The notes: generated by a model not told the origin, from the sequence alone. Numbered from the stretch's first letter, positions 8,130 to 17,261 are shown. The stretch is DNA of 64,000 nucleotides from Oscillospiraceae bacterium (GCA_902786615.1 CADADE010000001.1:1-64000), one strand, 5' to 3'. Numbers and translations: made by a program.

Positions 8130-8868
8130 GGTTTACGCCTCCTTCCAGGATGCGGCTGCAGGTGACGGGGACGGTGCTCTTCATCAGCTCCGGCAGCATT
8201 TCCTCCTTGCTGCCCTGGCCGCGAACCTTGCCCTCGGCGATGAGGATAATGGAATCGGCAATTTCCAGAATACGCTCCTGATGGGAGATAATGAGAATGG
8301 AGGCATGGGAGCGCTTCTGCATGTTCTCAAAGACCTGAATGAGGCTCTGGAAGCTCCAGAGGTCGATGCCTGCCTCCGGTTCGTCAAAGACGGAGAGAGT
8401 GGTGCCGCGGGCGAGAACGGTGGCGATCTCGATGCGCTTCATCTCGCCGCCGGAGAGACTCGCGTTGACCTCGCGGTTAATATAGTCGCGGGCGCAGAGG
8501 CCGACAGCGGAGAGGTACTCGCAGGCGTCGCCGACGCTGAGCTTGGGATTGCCGGAGGCAAGGCGCAGCAAATCGACCACGTGGATGCCCTTGAAGCGCA
8601 CGGGCTGCTGCAGGGCAAAGCTGATGCCAAGCCTGGCGCGCTCCGTGATGCCGAGGTCGGTGATGTCCTGACCGTCGAGCAGGATGCGGCCGGCATTGGG
8701 CTTTTCGATGCCCATGATGAGACGGGCCAGGGTGGACTTGCCGCCGCCGTTGGGGCCGGTGATGACGACAAACTTTTCATCCGGGACGACAAAGCTTACA
8801 TCCTTGATGATCTCCTTGGTGCTGTCCTCGTTTTCAACACCAAAGCTGATATTTTTTAATTCAAGCAT
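8119..8868 (-). CDS. sufC: SufC-family Fe-S assembly ATPase (SmsC-like)
   Basis: An ABC-type ATPase without membrane domains, 249 residues. Walker A is 'GPNGGGKST' (38-46), signature 'LSGGE' (138-142), Walker B 'LSVFDEPEAGID' (158-169), H-loop 'ISHQER'. SufC drives conformational change in the SufB-type scaffold while a cluster is built. It is the first gene of a two-gene operon with the scaffold gene. A promoter lies 46 bases upstream. The ATG at 8868 gives the expected N-terminus 'MLELKNISFG'. Confidence 0.92.
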   Translation of the reverse strand: MLELKNISFGVENEDSTKEIIKDVSFVVPDEKFVVITGPNGGGKSTLARLIMGIEKPNAGRILLDGQDITDLGITERARLGISFALQQPVRFKGIHVVDLLRLASGNPKLSVGDACEYLSAVGLCARDYINREVNASLSGGEMKRIEIATVLARGTTLSVFDEPEAGIDLWSFQSLIQVFENMQKRSHASILIISHQERILEIADSIILIAEGKVRGQGSKEEMLPELMKSTVPVTCSRILEGGVNHAD

Positions 8869-8913
8869 ATGGATTCAAAACCCTTTCTGGCGAATAATAC
8901 ATGACGTGAAGGT

Positions 8914-8941
8914 ATTATATCAGATTTTGCGGAAAGTACAA
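8914..8941 (-). promoter_or_regulatory. Promoter of the sufC operon
   Basis: On the minus strand, -35 TTGTAC (8936-8941), a 16-base spacer and a perfect -10 TATAAT (8914-8919). It lies 46 bases ahead of the sufC start. No IscR- or Fur-like operator is evident. Confidence 0.7.
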
Positions 8942-8947
8942 GTGGGA

Positions 8948-10285
8948 TTAACCCTTCGCGGTGGTCAGATACAGGGTGTATTCCACCCCGTCGCCCGGAT
9001 AGGCATAGGGCCGGGTATAGCCCTCGTTCATATAAATGGTGTAGTCACCCCAGCGGGCCTCCCAGGGGAGGTATTCCCAGTCGAGCGGGACGCTCACGGT
9101 CTCATGGCGGACATGGGGTTCGCCGTCGTACCAGTCCTCCCACACGAGCCTGATGCTGCGCATCGGTCCGTCCCAGCTGTCCAGATATTTGGCTTCGGGC
9201 GGCGTCTCACCGTAGGTGAAGCTTGTCACGATGGTTTCGCCGTTTTCGGCGCTCTGGCTGCGCGACTCCCGCAGGAGCAGCAGACCCCGGTCGATGGCCA
9301 CCTCCTCGCTCCAATCGCCGGTGAAGTCCATGCGCGTGCGGATGAGATCGCCGTCAACGCCCTCGAGATTCACAACGGACGCACCGAAGACGTAATTGGA
9401 AAGAAAGGCGTCCCGGGCGTCGTCGTCACCGCTGGCCTCGTCAAAGCCGGAAATGCGGGGGCGCAGCTTCCCGTCCTCGCCCGGCTCATAGCGAAACCAG
9501 CACCCGCGGTATTCTCCCTCGGCGTAGTCCGTGCCGGTGCGCAGGATGCAGAGGCTGCCGTTTCGCCGGAAGATCCAGGTGGGCATTACATCCTTCACAT
9601 TGTTTCGGACTTTGACGCTGTCGTACAGGGAGAAGACGTTTTTCAGAGAGTTTGCCGCAAGCAGAGCATCCCAGTCAAAATCCAGCTTCGGGTCCATCTG
9701 CGGGCCGGGGATGGGCGCGCTCGCGCTTTGCAGCGCGTAGGCAAAATCGCTCTCCTCGTCGGGATTGGCGGCAAAGCGCAGGATGTACTGTCTGTCGCTC
9801 ACGGAGTTGACGGCAAAGTGCTGCCGCAGGGTCACGACGGCTTCAGGCGGCTGCGGCGCGTCAAGCAGGTATTCCAGGGTTTGGCCCAAAAGATCCCCCA
9901 TGCGCGTCTTCTTCGGCGCAAAATCATAGAACACATCGTCGGCAGCGCGCAGAATACGCACGCCGGTGGATTCCAGCCACTCCGGCGCGGCGGCGTCCGC
10001 GGTGCTGCCAAGTGCGCGCTGAAAGTCCCGCACCTGGGTCTCGCTCACAAGGTCGAGCCCCTCCGTCTGCCAGAGCCAGGCGGCCCACCAGCCGGCGGCC
10101 TCCCAGAGAAAATAGGCGTCGTCAAGCGCGATGTCGTTATAATACCCATCGTCATAGCAGGTCATGGCGACGGCGAAGGCCTGAGCCTCGATCTTGTCGG
10201 CGTAGGTCGGTTCGTCCGCGAAAGCGCCGCCGGGGAGGCCGAGCAGCAGGACAGCCGCCAGAAGAAGAGAAAGCGCTCTTTTCAT
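8948..10285 (-). CDS. Secreted protein of unknown function
   Basis: 445 residues. A signal peptide is clear: 'MKRALSLLLAAVLLLGLPGG' followed by AFA and cleavage before 'DEPTYADKIE'. There is no lipobox and no second membrane segment. The mature part begins helical and acidic (Tyr/Trp-rich, about residues 25-130) and ends in beta-rich sequence with several Trp and Tyr. No motif I know is present, so I do not assign a function. It has its own upstream region, shared divergently with the membrane protein gene at 10367. No terminator is obvious between its stop and the sufC promoter. Confidence 0.7.
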   Translation of the reverse strand: MKRALSLLLAAVLLLGLPGGAFADEPTYADKIEAQAFAVAMTCYDDGYYNDIALDDAYFLWEAAGWWAAWLWQTEGLDLVSETQVRDFQRALGSTADAAAPEWLESTGVRILRAADDVFYDFAPKKTRMGDLLGQTLEYLLDAPQPPEAVVTLRQHFAVNSVSDRQYILRFAANPDEESDFAYALQSASAPIPGPQMDPKLDFDWDALLAANSLKNVFSLYDSVKVRNNVKDVMPTWIFRRNGSLCILRTGTDYAEGEYRGCWFRYEPGEDGKLRPRISGFDEASGDDDARDAFLSNYVFGASVVNLEGVDGDLIRTRMDFTGDWSEEVAIDRGLLLLRESRSQSAENGETIVTSFTYGETPPEAKYLDSWDGPMRSIRLVWEDWYDGEPHVRHETVSVPLDWEYLPWEARWGDYTIYMNEGYTRPYAYPGDGVEYTLYLTTAKG

Positions 10286-10307
10286 GGGGAAGGTCTCCTT
10301 TCAATGA

Positions 10308-10336
10308 TTGAAGTCGTTTCGGAACTATGGTAGAAT
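10308..10336 (+). promoter_or_regulatory. Promoter for the membrane protein gene at 10367
   Basis: -35 TTGAAG (10308-10313), a 17-base spacer, -10 TAGAAT (10331-10336). The gene starts 30 bases downstream, preceded by GAAGGAG. Confidence 0.6.
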
Positions 10337-10366
10337 AGAAGAAAAACAGAGAAGGAGCGGAGAACC

Positions 10367-11209
10367 ATGAACAAACCCGTTACAAAAGCCGCAATTTGCC
10401 TTGCGCTGATCGTCATTGCTGTCGTCTCGTTCTTCCCGATCGCGCAGAGATACACTTCCCCCGAGCGGTACACGGACTATGTCGCGTCCATCGACGAGAA
10501 GACCGAGACCGTGCTGAAGCTGATGGCGGCCTCCACCGTGACCTCTGCGGGCATTACGGCCATCCCGGGGGATACCGCCACGCCCATCGCCGAGAAGCTG
10601 GCGGATTTCTCGGAGTATTTTCTCCTGATCCTCTGCGTACTCTATGCGGAGAAGTATCTGCTCACCATCATCCCCTACGGGGTGTTCAAGGGCCTTATTC
10701 CGCTCACATGCGCGCTTTTTGTCGCGGGGCGGATCTGGAATCCGCGCCTTTTGGACAAACAGGGCTTCAAGCTGCTGCTGATCGGGATTGCGCTGCTGCT
10801 GGTCATCCCGCTGAGCGTGCGCACCTCCGACATGATTTACAACACTTATAAGGAGTCCATCGACAGCACACTCGCATCGGCGGAGGCCCTGACCGATGAG
10901 ACGACGGAGCTCTCTGAGGCGCAGCAGGACCCGAACGTGCTCAACCGTCTGCTGAACCGTCTTTCCGAGACAACGGGCGGCATGGTAGAGAAAGCCTCGA
11001 GCATCCTCAACCGCTTTGTCGAGACGCTCGCGGTGATGATCGTGACCTCCTGCCTGATCCCGATTCTGGTGCTGCTGTTCTTCTTCTGGGTGATCAAGCA
11101 GCTCACGGGCGTTGACTTACGGGACTATTCTCTCCGCAGGGGCCACAGAGCGCCCGACAGAGGGGAAGAGCGCCGCCGTGAGGATCAGGAGCAGCGCAGC
11201 AGCATCTGA
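10367..11209 (+). CDS. Multi-pass membrane protein of unknown function
   Basis: 280 residues with about four membrane segments: residues 8-24, 86-118, 132-150 and 222-243. Between the third and fourth lies an extracytoplasmic or cytoplasmic helical domain of about 70 residues, rich in Thr/Glu/Ser. The last 25 residues are very basic and charged, and their codons overlap the 3' end of the convergent methionine-sulfoxide reductase gene. The tail may therefore be a read-on after loss of an earlier stop. I recognise no family. GAAGGAG precedes ATG 10367. Confidence 0.65.
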   Translation: MNKPVTKAAICLALIVIAVVSFFPIAQRYTSPERYTDYVASIDEKTETVLKLMAASTVTSAGITAIPGDTATPIAEKLADFSEYFLLILCVLYAEKYLLTIIPYGVFKGLIPLTCALFVAGRIWNPRLLDKQGFKLLLIGIALLLVIPLSVRTSDMIYNTYKESIDSTLASAEALTDETTELSEAQQDPNVLNRLLNRLSETTGGMVEKASSILNRFVETLAVMIVTSCLIPILVLLFFFWVIKQLTGVDLRDYSLRRGHRAPDRGEERRREDQEQRSSI

Positions 11210-11643
11210 GAGAGGATCTCCGCCGCGGCCTCCAGCCCGGCCTGATCCTCCTTCGTGAAGCGCCCGGGCCAGGGACTGTCAAGGTCCAGCACGCCCACGA
11301 TGGCACCGTTTACCCGCAGGGGAACCACGATCTCGGAGTTGGAGGCGCTGTCGCAGGCGATGTGCCCGGGGAAGAGGTGCACATCCGGCACAAGCTGGGT
11401 TTTGCCCTCCTGTACCGCCGTGCCGCACACGCCTCTGCCGACCTCGATCTCGATGCAGGCCGGCTTTCCCTGAAAGGGGCCGAGCACCAGCTTCCCGCCC
11501 TCCAAAAAGTAAAAGCCCGCCCAGTTGAGATCCTCCAGCTCCGCAAACAGCAGGGCGGAGGCGTTTGAGAGGTTCGCGATCCTGTACGGCACACCGTCCG
11601 TCAGCGCGCGCAGCTTCTCGCAGAGAATGTCATAATCCGTCAT
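11185..11643 (-). CDS. msrC: Free methionine-(R)-sulfoxide reductase (GAF domain)
   Basis: 152 residues, a single GAF domain. The three redox cysteines of the fRMsr family are at 63 ('PACIEI'), 73 ('GRGVCGTA') and 97 ('GHIACDSASNSEIV'). Their spacing of 10 and 24 residues is the same as in the characterised family. It reduces free L-methionine-(R)-S-oxide, protecting the amino-acid pool from oxidation. It stands alone, convergent with the membrane protein gene, overlapping it by 25 bases. Confidence 0.9.
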   Translation of the reverse strand: MTDYDILCEKLRALTDGVPYRIANLSNASALLFAELEDLNWAGFYFLEGGKLVLGPFQGKPACIEIEVGRGVCGTAVQEGKTQLVPDVHLFPGHIACDSASNSEIVVPLRVNGAIVGVLDLDSPWPGRFTKEDQAGLEAAAEILSQMLLRCS

Positions 11644-11742
11644 ATGACCGCCTTCTTTCCGGTATTTTCTTATGTTGAGATTTGATAACAGTATAACCCT
11701 TTCTTCCGTGTTTTTCTACATCAATCTGTAAACAGGAGCGCA

Positions 11743-12723
11743 ATGCCCATGGAAACCATACAAGGCCTTACAAACTGGCGGCTCACTGTACGGCGCGAGG
11801 GGGACGCCGTCACGATCCTGCGGGCGCTCACCTGCGATCAGAACGCGGTGCTGCCGGATACGCTCTTCGGCCTGCCGGTGACGGCGCTGTCCGACCGCGC
11901 CCTCGCCGCCGGGGCGGCGGGCGTCGAGGGGGAAGCGCTGCGTGTGCTCGGCGGCGCGGAGTCGGAGGAATGGGACAACCGGAATATCCGCGCGCTCACC
12001 CTGCCGCGCCCGCTGGAAAGCATCGGCGACTACGCCTTTATGAATCTGCGCGCCATGCAGACGCTGCGCATTTGGGACGATTTGCGCGCGACCGGCAGCG
12101 CGACGTTTATGAACTGCCGCAGCTTTGCCAGAATTGAGCTGACGCGCACCGCGCCGACACAGGGCCCGGCGCTCTCGTCCATCGTGTGCAACCTCCAGCA
12201 GGAGCTGGACGTGACGATCGATCGCACGGACGGGAACAGCCTGCGGCTGATTTTCCCGGAATATGTGGAAAACTATACCGAGAACACCCCGGCCCACCAC
12301 TTTGAACTGAAAATCAGCGGCGGGGGCTACGCCTACCACAGCGTGTTCCGGGACAAGACTCTGTCGGTCCCGGATTTCGACGCCCTGTGGCCGGGCTATA
12401 TCGCCGCCGAGCATGACGGAGACTCCGCCCTGCGCCTTGCCTATTACCGCCTGCGTTATCCTTCCGGACTCAGCGAGACAGCGCGGGAGCGCTATGCCGC
12501 TTATCTGCGCCGGAGACTGGGCCCGGCCTTCAGCTTCGCCATGGCGGAAAAGGACATGCAGGGACTGCGCCTGCTGCTGGCGCTCGGCGATCAGGAGCCG
12601 GGGACGCTGGAAGCGGCGCTCACGGAGTCACGCGAGCGCCGCCTGACCGAGGCGACCGCCCTGCTGCTTGAGACCCGCCGTGCCCGAAGCGGCGCGGGAC
12701 GGGCAAAGAAATGGGAATTATAA
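11743..12723 (+). CDS. BspA-type leucine-rich-repeat protein in a MoxR/VWA operon
   Basis: 326 residues, cytoplasmic (no signal peptide). The first half has BspA-like repeat signatures, for example 'ALTLPRPLESIGDYAFMNLR' and 'LRIWDDLRATGSATFMNC', which fold as LRR_5 repeats. The second half (about 210-326) is helical, Arg/Ala/Leu-rich. The start is ATG 11743 or 11749; neither has a strong ribosome binding site. The next gene (VWA protein) starts two bases after its stop, so they form an operon with the MoxR ATPase. A role as substrate adaptor for that ATPase is inference only. Confidence 0.7.
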   Translation: MPMETIQGLTNWRLTVRREGDAVTILRALTCDQNAVLPDTLFGLPVTALSDRALAAGAAGVEGEALRVLGGAESEEWDNRNIRALTLPRPLESIGDYAFMNLRAMQTLRIWDDLRATGSATFMNCRSFARIELTRTAPTQGPALSSIVCNLQQELDVTIDRTDGNSLRLIFPEYVENYTENTPAHHFELKISGGGYAYHSVFRDKTLSVPDFDALWPGYIAAEHDGDSALRLAYYRLRYPSGLSETARERYAAYLRRRLGPAFSFAMAEKDMQGLRLLLALGDQEPGTLEAALTESRERRLTEATALLLETRRARSGAGRAKKWEL

Positions 12724-12725
12724 GC

Positions 12726-14084
12726 ATGGAAAACACGCAAAATCTGTCCGCTGTCGGGATGGAGATCCTGGCCGCCGGACGCAATCAGCTCTGCCTTGCC
12801 CTGCCGTATATGAGCGGGGCGCTCTGCGCGCTGACCCCCGAAGCGGGGGATACCGTCACCACGAGCGCCGCGACGGACGGGGAGACGCTCTATTATAACG
12901 CGGCCTTTCTTGCCTCAGGCTTTCTCAAGAGCGAGCGCTTTTCGCCCCGCCTGCAGCTCCATATGGTGCTGCACTGTCTGTTTCGCCACCTTGCCAAGCG
13001 GCGGGGGCGGGACGCGGGACTCTGGGACCTGGCCTGCGACGCCGCCGTGGAGAGCGTGATCGACGCCCTGCCCTATGCCTGCCTCCGGGAGCGGAGCGTC
13101 CCCGCGCGGGAGATGTTCCTCTCCGAGTGCCGCCGGGAGATGAAGGTCCTGAGCGCCGAGGGCGTCTATCGCATGCTCCTGCGCGCGCGTCTCCCGGAAT
13201 ACCGCGTTGCGAGTCTCCAGCGCCTTTTCGCCATGGACGATCACGGCCTGTGGGACCCGGAGGAAAAGCGGGACAAGGAGCGCAGCGAGCGCCAGGATCA
13301 GCGCTGGCAGGAGGAGGCCTCCAAGGCGCAGACCGCGCTGGACAGCCTTGTGTCCGAAAAGGGCGCGGGCGGCGAGAACGTGATGGAGCAGCTCTCCATC
13401 GCCGCGCGGGACGATGTGGATTACCGCAAGTTCCTGCGCCGCTTCGCTGCGCCCCGCGAGATCATGCGCGCCGATCCGGACGCCTTTGATTACGTCTTTT
13501 ACACCTACGGCCTGCGGCATTACGGCAATATGCCCCTCATTGAGCCGCCCGAGACGCGGGAGGAGCGGCGCATTGAGGATTTCGTCATCGCCATTGACAC
13601 CTCCATGTCCACCTCCGGCACCCTGGTGCGCGAATTCCTGGCAAGCACCTATGCCATCCTGCGCTCCACGGACAGCTTCACCCGAAGGCTGAACATCCAT
13701 ATTTTGCAATGCGACGATCAGCTTCGTTCGGATCAGAAAATCGAGAGCCTGGACGCGCTGCGGCGCTATATGGAGAACCTGCCCCTCTCAGGCGGCAGCG
13801 CCACGGACTTTCGACCGGTGTTCGAGCATGTGGACAAGCTCGTCGCGGCGGGCAGCTTCTCAAATCTCCGCGGGCTTTTGTATTTCACCGACGGCATGGG
13901 CGTCTACCCGACAAAGCGCCCGGGCTATGAGGTGGCCTTTGTCCTCCTGGAGGAGCCGCCCCTGTCCGTGAAAATGCCGCCCTGGGCCATCCGCATCATG
14001 CCGTCTCTCCCCTGGAAAAAGCAGCGGGAGAGCTTCGACGAATTCTGGCAGGAAGAGGTTCTGGCCGAACTGCCTGAGCTGTAA
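12726..14084 (+). CDS. VWA-like protein with N-terminal metallopeptidase-type domain (DUF2201)
   Basis: 452 residues. The N-terminal half resembles the DUF2201 metallopeptidase-like domain, with 'LHMVLHCLFRHL' (78-89) at the place of the HExxH helix; the Glu is missing, so catalysis is doubtful. A charged coiled coil spans about 175-210. The C-terminal von Willebrand A domain has an intact MIDAS: 'DTSMS' (291-295), Thr360 in 'GGSATD', and 'TDG' (388-390). VWA proteins of this kind pair with MoxR AAA ATPases, as here. An in-frame ATG at 12711 overlaps the previous gene; 12726 is preferred for spacing, although no start has a good Shine-Dalgarno. Confidence 0.82.
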   Translation: MENTQNLSAVGMEILAAGRNQLCLALPYMSGALCALTPEAGDTVTTSAATDGETLYYNAAFLASGFLKSERFSPRLQLHMVLHCLFRHLAKRRGRDAGLWDLACDAAVESVIDALPYACLRERSVPAREMFLSECRREMKVLSAEGVYRMLLRARLPEYRVASLQRLFAMDDHGLWDPEEKRDKERSERQDQRWQEEASKAQTALDSLVSEKGAGGENVMEQLSIAARDDVDYRKFLRRFAAPREIMRADPDAFDYVFYTYGLRHYGNMPLIEPPETREERRIEDFVIAIDTSMSTSGTLVREFLASTYAILRSTDSFTRRLNIHILQCDDQLRSDQKIESLDALRRYMENLPLSGGSATDFRPVFEHVDKLVAAGSFSNLRGLLYFTDGMGVYPTKRPGYEVAFVLLEEPPLSVKMPPWAIRIMPSLPWKKQRESFDEFWQEEVLAELPEL

Positions 14085-14090
14085 CCTGAA

Positions 14091-14183
14091 CCTCCCTTTG
14101 AAAAAAGGGAGGGGGAGGGCTTGCGGTGGAGGGATCGATCCCTCAGTCAGCTTTGCTGACAGCTCCCTTTCGCAAAGGGAGCT
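14091..14183. repeat. Palindromic intergenic repeat unit
   Basis: Four consecutive palindromes fill the gap between the VWA and MoxR genes: CCTCCCTTT/AAAGGGAGG (14091-14112), GGATCGATCC (14132-14141), GTCAGC/GCTGAC (14146-14160) and AGCTCCCTTT/AAAGGGAGCT (14161-14183). The sequence style is one I associate with interspersed repeats of gut Clostridia genomes. It may fold into RNA hairpins that stabilise or separate the operon's messages. Only one copy is in this window. Confidence 0.6.
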
Positions 14184-14209
14184 AATAGCGTTTTTGCGAG
14201 GTAATACAT

Positions 14210-15703
14210 ATGAATATTAAACAAGCAAAGGAACAGATCCGCAACACCCTGCGCGCCTATCTCACGCGGGACGCGCTGGGCAATTACCGCATCCCTGCCG
14301 TGCGCCAGCGCCCGGTGCTGCTGATGGGCCCGCCGGGTATCGGCAAGACCCAGATCATGGAGCAGATCGCCGCAGAGGAGAACGTGGGCCTCGTGTCCTA
14401 TACCATCACGCACCATACCCGCCAGAGCGCGATCGGCCTGCCCTTTATCGAAAAGCGCGTTTACGGCGGGGTGGAGCACACCGTCACCGAGTACACGATG
14501 AGCGAGATCCTGGGCTCGGTGTACGCGCTGACCGAGAAGACCGGGATCCGGGAGGGCATCCTCTTTCTTGACGAAATCAACTGCGTGTCTGAGACCCTGG
14601 CGCCCATGATGCTGCAATTTTTACAGTGCAAGACCTTCGGAAACCAGAAGCTGCCGGAGGGCTGGCTCATCGTCGCGGCGGGCAATCCCCCGGAGTATAA
14701 CCGTTCCGTGCGCGATTTCGACGTGGTCACGCTGGATCGCGTCAAGCGCATCACGGTGGAGGAGGACTTCGCGGTCTGGAAGGAATACGCCCTGCGCAAG
14801 GGCCTGCACGGCGCGGTGATCTCTTATCTTGATCTCAAGAAGGAAAACTTCTACCGCATCGAAAACAGCCCCGAGGGGATGCAGTTTGCCACCGCGCGCG
14901 GCTGGGAGGATCTGAGCGAGATCCTCTATGCCTACGAGGCGCTGGGCATCGTGCCGGATATGGAGCTTGCGGTGCAATATATCCAGATGCCCGCGGTCGC
15001 ACGGGACTTCCAGAATTACTACGCGCTCTATAACAAATATCGCCAGGTCTATCATATCGACGATATCCTGCACGGGCGCATGCCGAAGGTGACGCTCTCG
15101 GAGTTCGCCGCCGCGCCCTTTGACGAAAAGCTTGCGGTTATGGGGCTGCTGCTGTCCCGCCTTTCCGAAGCCGCCCGGGAGACCCGGAGGCAGGACGCGC
15201 TGTGCGCGGCGCTCCATGACACGATCCAGGGCGTGAAGGCCGCGCTGCCCAAAGCCCCGGCCGATACCCTGCAGGAGATCCTGGCCACCCGCCGCGCGAC
15301 CCTCAAGCGGGCGGCCGACGCGGGCCAGGACGACCGGGAGCAGAAAAATCAGCGCCAGGCGGAGATCAACAAGCTCGAGGTTTTTGTCAAGGCTCTGGAC
15401 GCAGAGCAGGACGGCGGCGCCCAGATGGACACGCTGCGTGCTCTCTTCGGCGCCGAGACGGAAAAGCACGCGCAGCTTGGCGCCGAGACCGGCGGCATGT
15501 TCGACAGCGCTTTCCGCTTTCTGGAAGAGGCGGTCGGCCCCGGACAGGAGCTGGTGCTCTTCGTCACGGAGATCACCGCGGGCTATGACAGCTCCTGGTT
15601 CGTGGGCGAATTCGGCTGTGACGCCTATTTCCGCAACAACCGGGATCTGCTCTTCGATGAAACGCGTCAGAGCATTCTGGATAAACTTTCTGCTCGCGGA
15701 TAA
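14210..15703 (+). CDS. MoxR-type AAA ATPase
   Basis: 497 residues. Walker A 'GPPGIGKT' (40-47), Walker B 'LFLDEIN' (118-124), a sensor-1 asparagine in 'VAAGNPPEYN', and an arginine-rich 'DRVKRI' region match the MoxR branch of AAA ATPases. A helical extension (about 320-420) and a further C-terminal domain follow. MoxR proteins act as chaperones with VWA partners, here encoded immediately upstream. The ATG at 14210 follows the palindromic repeat; GCGAGG is a weak ribosome binding site. Its client is unknown. Confidence 0.85.
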   Translation: MNIKQAKEQIRNTLRAYLTRDALGNYRIPAVRQRPVLLMGPPGIGKTQIMEQIAAEENVGLVSYTITHHTRQSAIGLPFIEKRVYGGVEHTVTEYTMSEILGSVYALTEKTGIREGILFLDEINCVSETLAPMMLQFLQCKTFGNQKLPEGWLIVAAGNPPEYNRSVRDFDVVTLDRVKRITVEEDFAVWKEYALRKGLHGAVISYLDLKKENFYRIENSPEGMQFATARGWEDLSEILYAYEALGIVPDMELAVQYIQMPAVARDFQNYYALYNKYRQVYHIDDILHGRMPKVTLSEFAAAPFDEKLAVMGLLLSRLSEAARETRRQDALCAALHDTIQGVKAALPKAPADTLQEILATRRATLKRAADAGQDDREQKNQRQAEINKLEVFVKALDAEQDGGAQMDTLRALFGAETEKHAQLGAETGGMFDSAFRFLEEAVGPGQELVLFVTEITAGYDSSWFVGEFGCDAYFRNNRDLLFDETRQSILDKLSARG

Positions 15704-15731
15704 GGCGGCATGGAAAAAACTATTCCTTTTT

Positions 15732-15760
15732 GCTGAAAAAATGTATATAATATTTTCAGC
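15732..15760 (+). promoter_or_regulatory. Inverted repeat around a candidate -10 box
   Basis: GCTGAAAA (15732-15739) and TTTTCAGC (15753-15760) flank TATAAT at about 15746-15751, 37 bases before the deacetylase gene. It could be an operator on that promoter, or part of the MoxR terminator. Confidence 0.35.
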
Positions 15761-15787
15761 GATTACGTTTAAGGAAAAGGAAAAGGC

Positions 15788-17248
15788 ATGAGCGAGACAG
15801 AAAAGAGGACAGAGAAAAAACATGGGAGCGGCTTGGTCGTCACGCTTGCGGTGCTGGGCTGGCTGCTGCTGACGGCGCTTGTGATCCTGCTGATCGACGG
15901 GCGCACGGTGCGCTTTACCATGTACGGGGACGAAAAGCTCACAGTCGAATACGGCGCGGAGTTCAGAGACCCCGGCGTGTCCGCCATAACGACGGGCAAT
16001 CTCTTCGGCAACGGAAAAACGCCGCTGGAGGTGCAGACCTTCGGCACGGTCGATACCCACAGACTCGGCAGCTACGTCCTGCGCTATACGGCGCGATATG
16101 CTTTCCGCGAATACGAAACCGAGCGGCTCGTCACCGTTGCGGACACCACCCCGCCCGTCATTGAGCTCAAGCACACAGAGGGCTATACGCCCAGCTGGAT
16201 GACCGGGTATGCCGAAGAGGGCTACACCGCCTGGGATGCGCTGGACGGCGATCTGACCGACAAGGTGCGCAGCGAACGCCTGGGGGACAGGATCCGTTAC
16301 AGCGTCACGGACAGCGAGGGAAACACCACCTCGGTGGAGCGCATCCTGGTCAGCCAAAACTTTGCGCCGCCCGAGGTCACACTTCTCGGGGATGCGCACA
16401 TCGACATGGAGGCCGGACTCTGGTACACGGACCCGGGGGCTGCGGTAAGCGACAGCCTCGGCACCGACCTGAGCGAATATCTTGTGACGGAGGGCGAGGT
16501 GATCCCCTGGTTTGCGGGGGATTATACGATCACCTATTCCATCACAAACGCGCTGGGCGAAACCGTCAGCGCCGCGCGCACGGTGACGGTGCACCCGGTT
16601 CCCCTCCCCGAGACGGTCGAGCCTGCGGAGAAAACCATCTATCTCACCTTTGACGACGGACCGAGCCGCTATACCGGCCGTCTGCTGGATGTGCTGGACC
16701 GCTACGGGGCCAAGGCAAGCTTCTTCGTGACGGCTCAGGACCCCCGGTATTACGACCAGCTTGTGCGGGCGTATCAGGGGGGACACGCCATCGGTGTGCA
16801 TACCACCACCCACGACTATAACAGGATTTATTCGAGCGAGCAGGCCTTCTTTGAGGACTTCTTCCGGATGGAGGAGGTCATCCGGGAGCAGACCGGGAGC
16901 GATACCCGCCTTTTCCGCTTCCCCGGCGGCAGCTCCAACACGGTCAGCAGCTTTAATCCCGGCATCATGTCCCGCCTCACCCGCGCCATGAACGACATGG
17001 GTTATCAGTATTATGACTGGAATGTCTATTCCGGCGACGCGGGGGATACCACGAAGACAGACCAGATCATCAAAAACATCGAAGAGGGCTGCGCCAGACA
17101 GAAATATTCTGTGGTGCTGCAGCATGACATCAAGGATTACAGTGTGGCGGCGGTGGAGGAGATCCTGAAATGGGGCCGGGATAACGGCTACAGCTTCAAG
17201 GCCCTGCAGCTGGACAGCCCCGCCATGCACCACAGCCTCAATAACTGA
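15788..17248 (+). CDS. Membrane-anchored polysaccharide deacetylase with Ig-like repeats
   Basis: 486 residues. One N-terminal membrane anchor (16-36) places the rest outside the cell. Three DUF5011-type Ig-like repeats follow (about 39-118, 120-190, 193-270). The C-terminal NodB domain has its motifs: 'TFDDGPS' (287-293, catalytic and metal Asp), 'HTTTH' (338-342, metal His) and 'RFPGGSS' (377-383). It would deacetylate peptidoglycan or another surface glycan, often giving lysozyme resistance. Family members with a similar layout have one to three Ig repeats. It is 13 bases upstream of coaX and probably cotranscribed. Confidence 0.88.
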   Translation: MSETEKRTEKKHGSGLVVTLAVLGWLLLTALVILLIDGRTVRFTMYGDEKLTVEYGAEFRDPGVSAITTGNLFGNGKTPLEVQTFGTVDTHRLGSYVLRYTARYAFREYETERLVTVADTTPPVIELKHTEGYTPSWMTGYAEEGYTAWDALDGDLTDKVRSERLGDRIRYSVTDSEGNTTSVERILVSQNFAPPEVTLLGDAHIDMEAGLWYTDPGAAVSDSLGTDLSEYLVTEGEVIPWFAGDYTITYSITNALGETVSAARTVTVHPVPLPETVEPAEKTIYLTFDDGPSRYTGRLLDVLDRYGAKASFFVTAQDPRYYDQLVRAYQGGHAIGVHTTTHDYNRIYSSEQAFFEDFFRMEEVIREQTGSDTRLFRFPGGSSNTVSSFNPGIMSRLTRAMNDMGYQYYDWNVYSGDAGDTTKTDQIIKNIEEGCARQKYSVVLQHDIKDYSVAAVEEILKWGRDNGYSFKALQLDSPAMHHSLNN

Positions 17249-17261
17249 CAGGAGGAGCGCC

